Origin: CAVUCH01 sp963697705
Lineage (GTDB): Bacteria > Acidobacteriota > Vicinamibacteria > Vicinamibacterales > JAENWD01
DNA length: 64,000 nucleotides
Assembly (NCBI GenBank): GCA_963697705.1
Contig: CAVOPA010000017.1
Location: 2,104,621 to 2,168,620 of the forward strand
Direction of reading: 5' to 3'
Shown: positions 25,979 to 35,074 of the stretch, piece after piece
Layout: the number at the start of each line of letters is the position of its first letter
Numbering within the stretch: position 1 is the stretch's first letter
Notes under the pieces: model-generated
Seen by the model: only the letters and a program-made list of their open reading frames with translations
Told to the model about the DNA's origin: nothing
The model's database searches: none
Translations under genes and position numbers: made by a program

Positions 25979-26476
25979 ATGTTTACGGGCCGCCCGGAGC
26001 GCCTCCGCGCCTTCACGTACCTGGGCGCCCACCGTTATTTCCTGACGTTCTGCACGATCAACCGGGCCCCGCTTTTCGTGCATGCGGATGCCGTCGCGAT
26101 CGCGCTCGAGCAGATTGAGCGCGCCGCAGGCGAGGAGCGGTTTGCGGTACTTGCGTACTGCTTCATGCCCGATCACCTCCACCTGCTCGCGGAGGGGCTG
26201 TGCGAGTCATCGCACCTCAAGGCGTTCGTGAAGAGAGCCAAGCAGTATTCCGGCTACTACTACAGCCAACGCTACAGGGCGCGGTTGTGGCAGCGGTACG
26301 TGTACGAACACGTCGTCCGTGACGATGAGACAGTCGACGACGTCGTGCGCTACATCGTCGAGAACCCTGTGCGCGCGGGGCTCGTCGAGCGGGTGGCGGA
26401 CTATCGATTCGTGGGATCGCTGGTCACAGCCAGGGACGGGCTCTTCGCATCGTTGCGGGATCCCGGGCCCGCCTGA
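25979..26476 (+). CDS. REP-associated tyrosine transposase (RAYT)
   Basis: A 165-residue Y1/HUH single-strand nuclease of the IS200-like family. The HUH metal site is in CFMPDHLHLLAEG near residue 62. The catalytic-Tyr helix is probably FVKRAKQYSGYYYSQRY near 90-105, and C-terminal RAYT features include LWQRYVYEHVVRDDE and YIVENPVRAGLVERV. RAYTs act on REP hairpins marked by a 5' GTAG tetranucleotide and are thought to spread them. REPs of exactly that plan sit on both sides (25728-25939 and 26467-26688). The stop is the TGA inside the loop of the first downstream REP, so the last few residues are REP-encoded. It should be active or recently active, as its frame is intact. Confidence 0.88.
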   Translation: MFTGRPERLRAFTYLGAHRYFLTFCTINRAPLFVHADAVAIALEQIERAAGEERFAVLAYCFMPDHLHLLAEGLCESSHLKAFVKRAKQYSGYYYSQRYRARLWQRYVYEHVVRDDETVDDVVRYIVENPVRAGLVERVADYRFVGSLVTARDGLFASLRDPGPA

Positions 26477-26688
26477 AGGCGGGCACTACACGGGATCGCG
26501 CGGGCACGACCCGGGATCGCGGGCACTACGGGGATCACGGCCCGCCTGAAGGCGGGCACTACACGGGATCGCGCGGGCACGACCCGGATCGCGGGCACTA
26601 CGGGGATCACGGCCCGCCTGAAGGCGGGCACTACGGGGATCACACGCGGCCTCGCCGACTTCGTGTAGTGCCCGCCTTCAGGCGGGCC
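26467..26688. repeat. REP array with ~72-base higher-order unit
   Basis: CACTAC-oriented REPs start at 26467, 26540 and 26612. The first two are followed by the same ~50-base spacer, containing ACACGGGATCGCGCGGGCAC and a partial GCGGGCACTACGGGGATCAC, giving a 72-73-base tandem period. A GTAGT-oriented unit at 26664 closes the array. Confidence 0.85.
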
Positions 26689-26704
26689 CGGGATCGCCGC
26701 GAGG

Positions 26705-28722
26705 CTAGCGAGGGCTCACGTGGGCGACCCAGCCGCCGCCGGGCGCCAGCTTGACGGGCAGCGTGTCGCCCGACGTCACGGTGCGCTCGGTCCGCCTCCA
26801 GTCCGGCGCGTATCGCGCGGCGTTGGGACCGTCCTCCCAGATCTCCGCTGTGCTCGATCCCGCTGGCAGGAAGCTGAGGGGCACCGACACCTCGCGCGGC
26901 GTCCAGTCGGTCATGGCGCCGACCCACCACGTGCCGTCGCTGGCCTCGCGGAGCATGACGATGTAGTCGGCGATGCGCCCGTCGAGAACGCGCGTGTCGG
27001 CCCACAGCGTCGGAATACTTGCCAGGAACTGCGTGAAGCCTGGCTCGCGCTCGTAATCCGAGACGTTGCCGCCCATCTTCGCGTACGGGCTCTCGTAGAG
27101 CAGGTACATCACGGCCTGGTGCATGCGGGTCCCCTGGGTCATCGGCAGCGCGCCCATCTGGCGGAAGGCCTCGCGCTGCGCGTTGCGCATGTGCCCGGGC
27201 TCGTAGTCCACCGGCCCGACGACGCCGCGGATGAACGGCAGCGTCACCTCGTACTCCGGCGTGAGCACGTCGGACCACTTGTCGTACTCGGAGGCAATGA
27301 CTGCCTCGCGCGTGACCGCGTTCGGCCAGCGTCGCTCGAGACCGGTCGGCTTGAAGGCCCCGTGGAAGTTCGTGATCAGACGGCGCCGTGCGGCCTCGCG
27401 CACCAGGCGCTCGTAGAAGCGGACCGTGGGCTGATCGTCGCGGTCCATGAAGTCCACCATCACTCCGGTCGCGCCCCACCGCTGCAGCTGGTCGAGCACC
27501 GCGTCCATGTTGCGGCCGACCGCGAGCGCCGACGTCCAGAGGACGACGCCCAGTTCTTTCGCGCGCGCCTCGCCGACGAGTGCCGGCACGTCGAGGCCCG
27601 GCGTGATCGAGAGCGGGTCGGTCACCTTCGACCAGCCGGCGTCGAAGAAGAGATACCCGGTGCGGAACCGTGCGGCGAAGTCGATGTAGTGGCGATAGGT
27701 GGCGGTGTTCAGGCCCGACTCGAAGGGCACGTCGTAGAGGATGTTGTCCCAGAGCCACTCCGACTGGCTCTTGCCAGGGCGCAGCCACGACCAGTCGCCG
27801 GGCTCCGTCGCGCCGCCGAGGCGGTACACGATGTCGGTGGCCGGCAGGTCGGCATCGCGCTCGGCAATGGCAAACACCCGCCACGGATAGCTGCGGCGCC
27901 CCGCGGTTTCGGCGATGTAGCTGGCGCGGCGGACGACGACCGCCTGCGGAAAATCGTTGCCGATGACCCGTTCCTCGAGGGGATACGCCGCGAACAGCCC
28001 GTCGAGTCCCGGAGCGTCGCCGGCGGTCGGCCGCAGCCACAGGCCCGGATAGTCGGTCAGGTCCGCCTCGGTGACGAGCACCTTGGGCCGGCCACGTCCG
28101 AAGTCGGCCAGCACTGGCAGAAACGCCTGCCGGTCCTTCGGCAACGTGCTGAGCGGTGCGACCGTGTAGGGCTCCTCGAAGCTCGTATGAAAGCAGTCGA
28201 CGCCGTTCTTCGCAGCCTTGGCGCAGTCCGCCAACGGCGCGTAGAGCGTTGGGTCACCCGCGAACCGCAGCCGCACGGTCTCGCTGTCGACGTGTGCCGT
28301 GCCGTCCAGTCCGGTCGCGAACCGGTACGCGATGCCGTCGTCGTACGCGCGCACGACCCACGTGAGGTCGTCGTCAAAGGTGAGCGACACTTCCTGGTAG
28401 TGGTCACGTACGGTGTGTCGCCTCGGGTAGAAGACGGCCTCGATGGTGGCATTCCCGCCACCACGTCGCAGGTGCGCGGCCCCGCGCCCGAGCGCGCGCC
28501 CATTGACGGCGAGTCCCGCGGAGGAGGGTGCGATGAGGGCCTGACCGTCGCGCGTCGCCGACCAGCGCAGACCGTCGGGGCCGGTCTCGAGCGACACGGC
28601 GATCCGGCCGTCGGGGGAGCGGAGCACCTCTCGCGAAGACGCCGGCGGCCGTGGACTCGCGTCGAGCGCGAGCAAGGGAGCAGGAAGGGAAGAGACCACA
28701 GTAACGCCGCACGCGTGCGCAT
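26705..28722 (-). CDS. Glycoside hydrolase family 97 enzyme, frameshift in signal peptide
   Basis: About 670 residues. The best start is ATG 28722, which opens a signal peptide MRTRAALLWSLPFLL in one frame; near 28685 the frame shifts into ASPRPPASSREVLRSPDGR and stays open to the end. The N-terminal beta domain (FPQAVVVRRASYIAE, EVSLTFDDDLTWVVRAYDDG) precedes the (beta/alpha)8 barrel with SGLNTATYRHYIDFA, FFDAGWSKV, GVMVDFMDRDDQP and TNFHGAFKPTGLERRWPN. The Asp in VDFMDRDD sits where retaining members have a nucleophile, which would suggest alpha-galactosidase-like chemistry (inference). A C-terminal beta domain ends the protein. It should cleave alpha-linked sugars in the periplasm. REPs flank both ends of the gene. 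Confidence 0.85.
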
Positions 28723-28753
28723 GCGTCAGGGTATCGCGGGTACGCGGATCACG

Positions 28754-28845
28754 GCCCGGCTGAAGCCGGGCACTACGGGGATCACGGGCCCGCCTCTGAA
28801 TGCGGGCGCTACGGAGATCACGGCCCGGCTGAAGCCGGGCACTAC
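28754..28845. repeat. REP array, three units
   Basis: CACTAC-oriented units start at 28754, 28788 (stem partly mismatched) and 28823, separated by a GGGGATCACG-like linker. The last unit reaches into the end of the lipoprotein gene and provides its stop codon. Confidence 0.85.
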
Positions 28846-29759
28846 TGGGAACCGCCCTCCTTCGAAATGGTGGCGTCCTCGACAATGGCGCCGTAGTGGT
28901 AGCCGGCGCCGAAGTCCTTGTCGACCGCAAGCGTGCCCTTTGCCGTCACGATGTCGCCGGGCTTCGCCTCCGCGTCCGTCGTCACCGTGATGTCATTGGT
29001 GCCGTCCCCGAGGTCGCCGGTGCCATCCTGCAGGTGCAGCCAGTTGCGGTCCATGATGCCGCTCAGAAACTTCACCACTTTGCCGCGCACGATGACGGTC
29101 TTACCGGTGAGCGCCGTGCGCTCGGCCCAGATGCCAGCCACGCTGCGACCGCCCGCGGCCGGTGGGATGACCTCCGTCACCTTGATGGGTGCGGCAGCGG
29201 CACCGGCGCCGACAGGCGGATGGCCGGGAGGCATGGCCTGCCGCGCCGGCATTGGTTGGCCGCCACCCGTAGCCACCGCGCTGGGGCTTGCGTCTCCGCG
29301 TGACACCGCGGACGCGAAGTAGATGAGCGGGAAGTCACGCCCGAGTTTCTCACTGTGGAAGTTTCGCATCGGCGTCTCGAGCGGGACGGCGAGCCGATCG
29401 CCAACCTTGACCTTCGTCTTCGACGTCGCGGCCCAGATCTGCTCGGTGCCCGTGTCGAGCCGGACGTAGGTGTAGTCAGCCGCATCCATCGTTTCGGTGA
29501 CCACGCCTGTGGCGGTTCGAACTGCCGTGGGAGCGGCGCCACCGGCGGTGGCGCCCGTGGCATCCGTTGATGTCGCAGCGCCCGTGACCGGCGACGGGGC
29601 TGCAGATGTCGTCGGGTGCGCCGGCATGGCGGCCACCGGTGCGGTCGATGCGGCCGGCGTGTTGCTCGAGGCCGGCCTCGATGCAGGGGTCCGTGAGCAC
29701 GCGGCGAGCGCGGCGAGCAGCAGGAAGGGCAGGATCAGGACGAACCGAAAAAACGGCAT
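28842..29759 (-). CDS. Lipoprotein with two OB-fold-like domains
   Basis: A 305-residue protein from ATG 29759, with AAAGGA upstream. The signal ends in a lipobox, LLLAALAACS, so Cys ~21 should be lipidated. An Ala/Pro/Thr-rich linker follows. The first domain (GVVTETMDAADYTYVRLDTG, KVKVGDRLAVP) and the second (GKTVIVRGKVVKFLSGIMDR, WLHLQDGTGD, AKGTLAVDKDFGAGY) look like OB-fold domains of the NrfJ/YgiW-like kind. It may bind a small ligand or metal at the membrane surface. The stop TAG (28842-28844) is the TAG of the GTAG at the foot of a REP, so the final residues before it abut repeat sequence. Confidence 0.7.
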   Translation of the reverse strand: MPFFRFVLILPFLLLAALAACSRTPASRPASSNTPAASTAPVAAMPAHPTTSAAPSPVTGAATSTDATGATAGGAAPTAVRTATGVVTETMDAADYTYVRLDTGTEQIWAATSKTKVKVGDRLAVPLETPMRNFHSEKLGRDFPLIYFASAVSRGDASPSAVATGGGQPMPARQAMPPGHPPVGAGAAAAPIKVTEVIPPAAGGRSVAGIWAERTALTGKTVIVRGKVVKFLSGIMDRNWLHLQDGTGDLGDGTNDITVTTDAEAKPGDIVTAKGTLAVDKDFGAGYHYGAIVEDATISKEGGSQ

Positions 29760-29868
29760 GAAGGGTCCTTTCGTGGCGGCGACGGGTCGGTCGCCACACA
29801 CAGTATGCTCGCCGCTGCCACTGCTGCCTAGGTACGGCGGGAGCACGGAGACGGCCTCCCCTGTCCCT

Positions 29869-29939
29869 GTAGTGCCCGCCTTCAGGCGGGCCGGGAAAGA
29901 GGCGGCCCCGTCCCTGTAGTGCCCGCCTTCAGGCGGGCC
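29869..29939. repeat. Two GTAGT-oriented REP units
   Basis: Units at 29869-29892 and 29916-29939, 47 bases apart, each with the GCCCGCC-TTCA-GGCGGGC plan. They lie upstream of the divergent lipoprotein and GH63 genes. The rest of the 29760-30121 gap shows no gene. Confidence 0.85.
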
Positions 29940-30121
29940 GTGAGAAACGCTGGCGGTCAGCGATCCCGATGGGCATGCCGTCCCCGTTGTCGCCGGGAGC
30001 GCCGGGACGGCTGCTGTCGGCGCGGTGAGGAGAGATTCATCCTTCGCAGGACATCGATCCGACCAGGTGAATGTTGTGGAATCATCGTTCGAGCCGGGCT
30101 GCGGGATAGTGAGGACGGTGT

Positions 30122-32787
30122 GACGGCTGAAGAACAACGACTGAAGGATTCACGGGATCGTCGAGTGCACTGGAAGCGCTGGGGTCCGTACCTGAGTGAG
30201 CGTGCGTGGGGCACCGTGCGCGAAGACTACAGCGAGTACGGGACCGCCTGGGACTACCTGCCGCACGACCATGCGCGGTCCCGTGCCTACCGGTGGAACG
30301 AGGACGGGCTCGCCGGCATCTGCGACCGGCAGCAGCGCCTGTGCCTTGCGGTGGCGCTGTGGAATGGGCGAGACCCCATCCTCAAGGAGCGCATGTTCGG
30401 CCTGACCGGCTCGGAGGGCAATCACGGTGAGGACGTCAAGGAGTACTACTTCTACCTCGATAGCACGCCGACGCACTCCTACATGCGGTATCTGTACAAG
30501 TATCCGCAGCGCGAGTTCCCCTACGCGCCAATTGGTGGACGAGAACCGGCGGCGGGGCAAGCAGGACCGCGAATTCGAGCTCGTCGACACCGGCGTATTC
30601 GATGAGGACCGCTACTTCGATGTGTTCGTCGAGTACGCCAAGGTGGACGCCGAGGATCTGTTCGCTCGCATCACCGTCGTCAATCGCGGACCGGAGGCGG
30701 CACCGGTTCATGTCCTGCCGACACTCTGGTTCCGCAACACGTGGTCGTGGAACGGCGAATCACGGCGTCCGCGGATGGTGGCGGACGCGTCGCCGCCCGC
30801 CGGCACCGCGACGATCTCCCTGGAGCACGAGGCGCTCGCCAATCGCTGGCTGTACTGCGCAGACGCGCCGGTCCTGCACTTCACCGAGAACGACACGAAC
30901 ACTGAACGGCTGTTCGGATACGCGAACGGCGCACGCTACTTCAAGGACGGCATTCACGAGGCGGTCGTGAACGGCCGCACCGACCGGGTCAACCCGGCGC
31001 AGGCCGGCACGCGGGCCGCGGCGCACTACATCCGTACCGTGCCGGCGGGTGGCACGGCCACCGTCTACCTCCGTCTGAGCGACAAGGGCCCGGACGTCGT
31101 CGGCGATCCGTTCAGCGAGGCCGTCGAGACGTTCGCCACGCGCCAGCGCGAAGCCGACGAGTTCTACGACACCGTCGTGCCCGCCACACTGAGCGGCGAC
31201 GCCCGGGCCGTGATGCGCCAGGCACTCGGCGGCCTGCTCTGGTCGAAGCAGTTCTATCACTACGTGGTCAAGGACTGGCTCGACGGAGACGCGCAGCAGC
31301 CTCCGCCGCCAGCCTCCAGGCTGAATGGCCGCAATGCCGAGTGGCGTCAGCTGTACAACGCCGACGTGATCTCGATGCCCGACAAATGGGAATACCCCTG
31401 GTACGCAGCCTGGGACCTGGCGTTCCACACGGTGCCGCTCGCCCTGGTCGACTCTGATTTCGCAAAAGAGCAGCTCACGCTGCTGCTGCGCGAGTGGTAC
31501 ATGCACCCGAACGGACAGCTGCCGGCGTACGAGTGGGCGTTCGGCGACGTGAATCCGCCCGTGCACGCCTGGGCCGTGTGGCGGGTGTACAAGATCGAGA
31601 AGAAGCGCCGTGGCGTGGGCGACCGCGCGTTCCTGGCGCGCGCGTTCCACAAGCTGCTTCTCAACTTCACGTGGTGGGTGAACCGGAAGGACGCGGAGGG
31701 CAACAACGTGTTCGAGGGCGGGTTCCTCGGCCTCGACAACATCGGCGTCTTCGATCGGTCGCGTCCGCTCCCGACCGGCGGCCGTCTCGAGCAGTCCGAC
31801 GGCACGAGCTGGATGGCGATGTACAGCCTGAACCTGCTCGCCATCGCGATGGAGCTCGCGGCGGAGGATCCCGCGTACGAGGACGTGGCGAGCAAGTTCT
31901 GGGAGCACTTCATTTACATCGCGCACGCGATGACCAATCTCGGCAGCGACGGCTTCGAGCTGTGGAACGACGAAGACGGCTTCTTCTACGACGTGCTGCA
32001 CCTGCCCGACGGCACACGCCATCCGCTGAAGGTGCGCTCGATGGTCGGCTTGATTCCGCTGTTCGCGGTCGAGACGCTCGAGCCCGAGATGCTCGACAAG
32101 CTGCCCGGCTTCTCGAAACGCCTCGACTGGTTCATCGAACATCGGCCCGATCTCACCGCGAACGTCGCGTGCATGCGCACGCCAGGGCGCGGGGCGCGCC
32201 GGCTGCTCGCGATCATGGACGCCACCCGTCTCGAGCGCGTGCTCCGCGTGATGCTCGACGAACAGGAGTTCCTGTCGCCATACGGCATCCGCGCGCTGTC
32301 GCGCCGGCATCGCGATGAGCCATACCGGCTGGTGGTGGACGGCATCGAGCACCGCGTCGACTACGAGCCAGCGGAATCGACCAGCGGCCTCTTCGGAGGC
32401 AACTCCAATTGGCGCGGGCCGATTTGGTTTCCGGTGAACTTCCTGATCATCGAGTCGCTCCAGAAGTTTCATCACTACCTGGGAGACACCTTCACGGTGG
32501 AGTTTCCGACGGGATCGGGGCAGCGGCTCACCCTTGCGGATGTCGCGGCCGAACTGTCGCGGCGTCTCTCGAGCATCTTCCTCACCGGGGACGACGGCCG
32601 GCGGCCCGTGTTTGGCGACGTGGCACGGTTCCAGGACGACGCGAACTGGAGCGGCCACATCCCCTTCTACGAGTACTTCCACGGCGACATTGGCAGCGGC
32701 GTCGGTGCGAGCCATCAGACGGGATGGACGGGACTCGTGGCGAAGCTGCTGCAGCAGAGCGGCGAGCCGGACCGCGCGCAGGAGTGA
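30122..32787 (+). CDS. GH63-like glucosidase, one frameshift
   Basis: About 885 residues. A GTG start at 30122 gives VTAEEQRLKDSRDRRVHWKR and ERAWGTVREDYSEYGTAWDY. Near 30535 a shift moves the frame to LVDENRRRGKQDREFELVDT and on to 32787. Family 63 features include LGGLLWSKQFYHYVVKDWL, MPDKWEYPWYAAWDLAFH, LPAYEWAFGDVNPP, GDGFELWNDEDGFFYDVL, LFGGNSNWRGPIWFPVN and HIPFYEYFHGDIGSG. The (alpha/alpha)6 catalytic domain is complete. No signal peptide is seen, so it is probably cytoplasmic. Bacterial members cut alpha-glucosidic links in mannosylglycerate/glucosylglycerate-type or oligosaccharide substrates. It faces the GH97/lipoprotein pair across a REP-bearing divergent region and precedes an SDR gene. 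Confidence 0.85.
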
Positions 32788-32805
32788 GCGCCGCGAGCTG
32801 ACGGA

Positions 32806-32830
32806 CGTAGCGTCCGGCTTCAGCCTGACG
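32806..32830. repeat. Degenerate third-class REP
   Basis: GTAG at 32806, one base, then GTCCGGC-TTCA-GCCTGAC, a seven-base stem with one mismatch. Same plan as the main REPs but with a different stem. Confidence 0.5.
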
Positions 32831-33043
32831 ACGACGATCCGCGGTTCCACGCGCAGCTTCGCCACGTCTGAAATCCGGTGTGTTCGCGCATCAAACCGGC
32901 AGAGCAGTTCGGGGTGGCGCATGACGCGCGCACCATGGGCGGGCAAAATCGCGCTGAAACGCGCGAACCGACCGGTGTTTACAGAAGTGACCGCGGCGCC
33001 GCGGCCGCAATTCAACCGACAGTCAATCTGAGGGAGTGTGTGC

Positions 33044-33812
33044 ATGCGATTGCAGGGCAAGAACGCGTTGGTCACGGGCAGCAGCAAGGGCATCGGTCGC
33101 GCGATCGCGACGCGACTGGGCCGTGAGGGCGCGAACGTCATCGTGAACTACAACAGCGACCCGCGGGGCGCCGAGGAGGCGGTCCAGGAGATCCGCGCCT
33201 TCGGCGTGCGCGCGGAGGCGCTGAAGGCCGACCTGGGATCGGTGCCGTCGGTGCACGGGCTGCTGGCCGCCGCGGCCCAGGCGCTCGGGCACACTGGACA
33301 TCCTGGTGAACAACGCCGGGATCGAAACACACGCGCCGTTCTGGGAGGTATCGGAGGCGGACTTCGACCGCGTGCTGTCGGTCAACCTCAAAGGCGTGTT
33401 CTTCGCCACCCAGGCGATGGTGCGGCAGCTGCAGGCCGCGGGCAGGCCGGGCCGCATCATCAACATCAGCTCGGTGCACGAGGAGATCCCGTTCCCGAAC
33501 TTCGCCGCCTACTGCGCCAGCAAGGGCGGGCTGAAGATGCTGACGCGCAATCTGGCAGTCGAACTCGGGCCGCTCGGCATCACCGTCAACTCGATCGCGC
33601 CTGGCGCCATCGAGACCCCGATCAACAGCGCCCTGCTGCACGACGAGGTCAAGCTCCGCAGCCTGCTGGGGCAAATCCCGCTCGGTCGCCTGGGCAAGCC
33701 CGAGGATGTGGCGGGGCTTGCCGTGTTTCTCGCATCCGACGACGCGGCGTACGTCACCGGGTCGACATACTTCGTCGACGGTGGTCTGACGTGGTTCTAT
33801 CAAGAGCAGTGA
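33044..33812 (+). CDS. SDR-family oxidoreductase (glucose dehydrogenase-like), one frameshift
   Basis: About 255 residues from ATG 33044, after AGGGAG. The first frame has LVTGSSKGIGRAIATRLG and VIVNYNSDPRGAEEA. Near 33290 one extra base (GGGCACACT) interrupts ALG-TLDILVNNAG; the second frame then gives NISSVHEEIPFPNFAAYCAS with KGG, so Ser, Tyr and Lys are all present, and YVTGSTYFVDGGLTW at the end. VNYNSD after beta-2 suggests NADP or NAD specificity typical of glucose 1-dehydrogenase/3-oxoacyl reductase relatives. Its place after GH63 fits sugar oxidation. Removing a single base restores the whole family pattern, so this is probably a sequencing indel. Confidence 0.8.
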
Positions 33813-33849
33813 CGCCTTCGGCCTCTGGATCCCTCCTCACACTCCACGC

Positions 33850-33913
33850 GACGCCGGAGCCGCTCCCTCCGGCGTCCGCCTACGGCCACGGCCCCGAAAC
33901 GGACCGTTTCGGG
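33850..33913. terminator. Two adjacent perfect hairpins after the SDR gene
   Basis: GACGCCGGAG (33850-33859) pairs with CTCCGGCGTC (33867-33876). CCCGAAACGG (33893-33902) is mirrored, after one base, by CCGTTTCGGG (33904-33913). No T tract follows, so termination is uncertain; the second palindrome could instead be an operator for the gene at 34097. Confidence 0.35.
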
Positions 33914-34096
33914 CGGCAAGACGTCGGATTTCCCGTTGGCGGGCCGGGGACGCTTCGAGGTCAGCACTCTACCGCGTCGGTGGTCAAGTCCATGGCCGGC
34001 CGGCAGCGACGGTTGCCGGCGGCGGCGTCGCTTGGCGATGATTGACCAGGCCCGCAGTGCCCGACGAGCGATGCCGCGCGAGCCGTCGGAGGTGAC

Positions 34097-35074
34097 GTGA
34101 AGGACCGCGGAGAGCCGGCGACCGATCCGTGGATGTCGCACATGCGGCAGGGGAACTTTGCCGCGGCGTGGGAGATCAGCGACCGCGCGCTGCAGGCGCG
34201 ACGAGGGACGCCGTGCTCGCACCTGCCGCGACACGAGCAGCACATCTGGGACGGCACCCCGATCGACGGCCGCCGTGTGCTCGTCAGGTGCTATCACGGG
34301 CTGGGAGACACGATCCAGTTCGCGCGCTTCCTGCCGCTCGTGGCGGATCGCGCCTCGCACGTGACGCTCTGGGCACAGCCGCCCCTGATTCCGTTGCTTG
34401 GCACCGTGGACGGCCGGATCGACATCCTGCCGTTGCACGACGGCGACCCTGGCGTCCCGTGCGATGTGGAAGTCGAGATCATGGAACTGGCCCACGTCTT
34501 CCGCATCACGCCCGAGACGCTGCCGTGCACCGTTCCGTACGTCCACGTGCTGCCGGCGCGGCTCGCGCCGGCTGCAGCCCTCCGCGTGGGGCTCGTGTGG
34601 CGCGCTGGCGACTGGGCTGAGCACCGGTCGATTCCCTTCGGACTCCTCCAGCCGCTGATCGAGCAGCCCGTGACGTGGTACGTGCTGCAGGGGCATCCCG
34701 GAATCGCCGAGCGGCCGGCGGGCTTCGGCATCATCGCCGGCGAGCGGGACCTGGTGGAGCTCGCGCGCGCGATACGCGCGCTCGACCTCGTGATCACGGT
34801 CGACTCGATGGCGGCCCACCTGGCCGGTTCGCTCGCCGTCCCTGTGTGGACCCTGCTGCACGCGGCGTGCGACTGGCGATGGATGGCCGGCCGCGGCGAC
34901 AGCCCGTGGTACCCGACCATGCGGCTGTTCAGACAGGAGCACCCCGAGGTGTGGGCACCTGTCGTGGCATGCGCGGCCCGTGAGCTGGCGCGGTTGGCCG
35001 AGGACCACTCGGGATCGCGGGTCGTCGGTGGTGTGTCGGGCAACCGTGGACCGGCGCCGTCAACGGGGCGTTAG
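34097..35074 (+). CDS. GT9-like (ADP-heptose-type) glycosyltransferase domain protein
   Basis: A 325-residue protein with a GTG start at 34097 in GAGGTGACGTG. A short TPR-like helix pair (HMRQGNFAAAWEISDRAL) precedes RRVLVRCYHGLGDTIQFARF, a motif of the GT9-like domain often joined to TPR units in large bacterial proteins. LRVGLVWRAGDWAEHRSIP and LVITVDSMAAHLAGSLAVPVW correspond to the C-terminal nucleotide-sugar half, with the VDSMAAHLAG loop. The domain is shorter than a full heptosyltransferase, as is usual in this branch. It probably works in cell-surface glycan assembly, but donor and acceptor are unknown. Convergent with the next gene, overlapping it by 15 bases. Confidence 0.7.
   Translation: MKDRGEPATDPWMSHMRQGNFAAAWEISDRALQARRGTPCSHLPRHEQHIWDGTPIDGRRVLVRCYHGLGDTIQFARFLPLVADRASHVTLWAQPPLIPLLGTVDGRIDILPLHDGDPGVPCDVEVEIMELAHVFRITPETLPCTVPYVHVLPARLAPAAALRVGLVWRAGDWAEHRSIPFGLLQPLIEQPVTWYVLQGHPGIAERPAGFGIIAGERDLVELARAIRALDLVITVDSMAAHLAGSLAVPVWTLLHAACDWRWMAGRGDSPWYPTMRLFRQEHPEVWAPVVACAARELARLAEDHSGSRVVGGVSGNRGPAPSTGR

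Noticed and set aside
26720..28990. Open frame of 756 codons on the plus strand
   Set aside because: It is antisense to the GH97 gene, which has clear family motifs; long antisense frames are expected at this GC content.
30760..33141. Open frame of 793 codons on the minus strand
   Set aside because: Antisense to GH63 and the SDR, with Arg/Val/His-rich low-information sequence and no domain.
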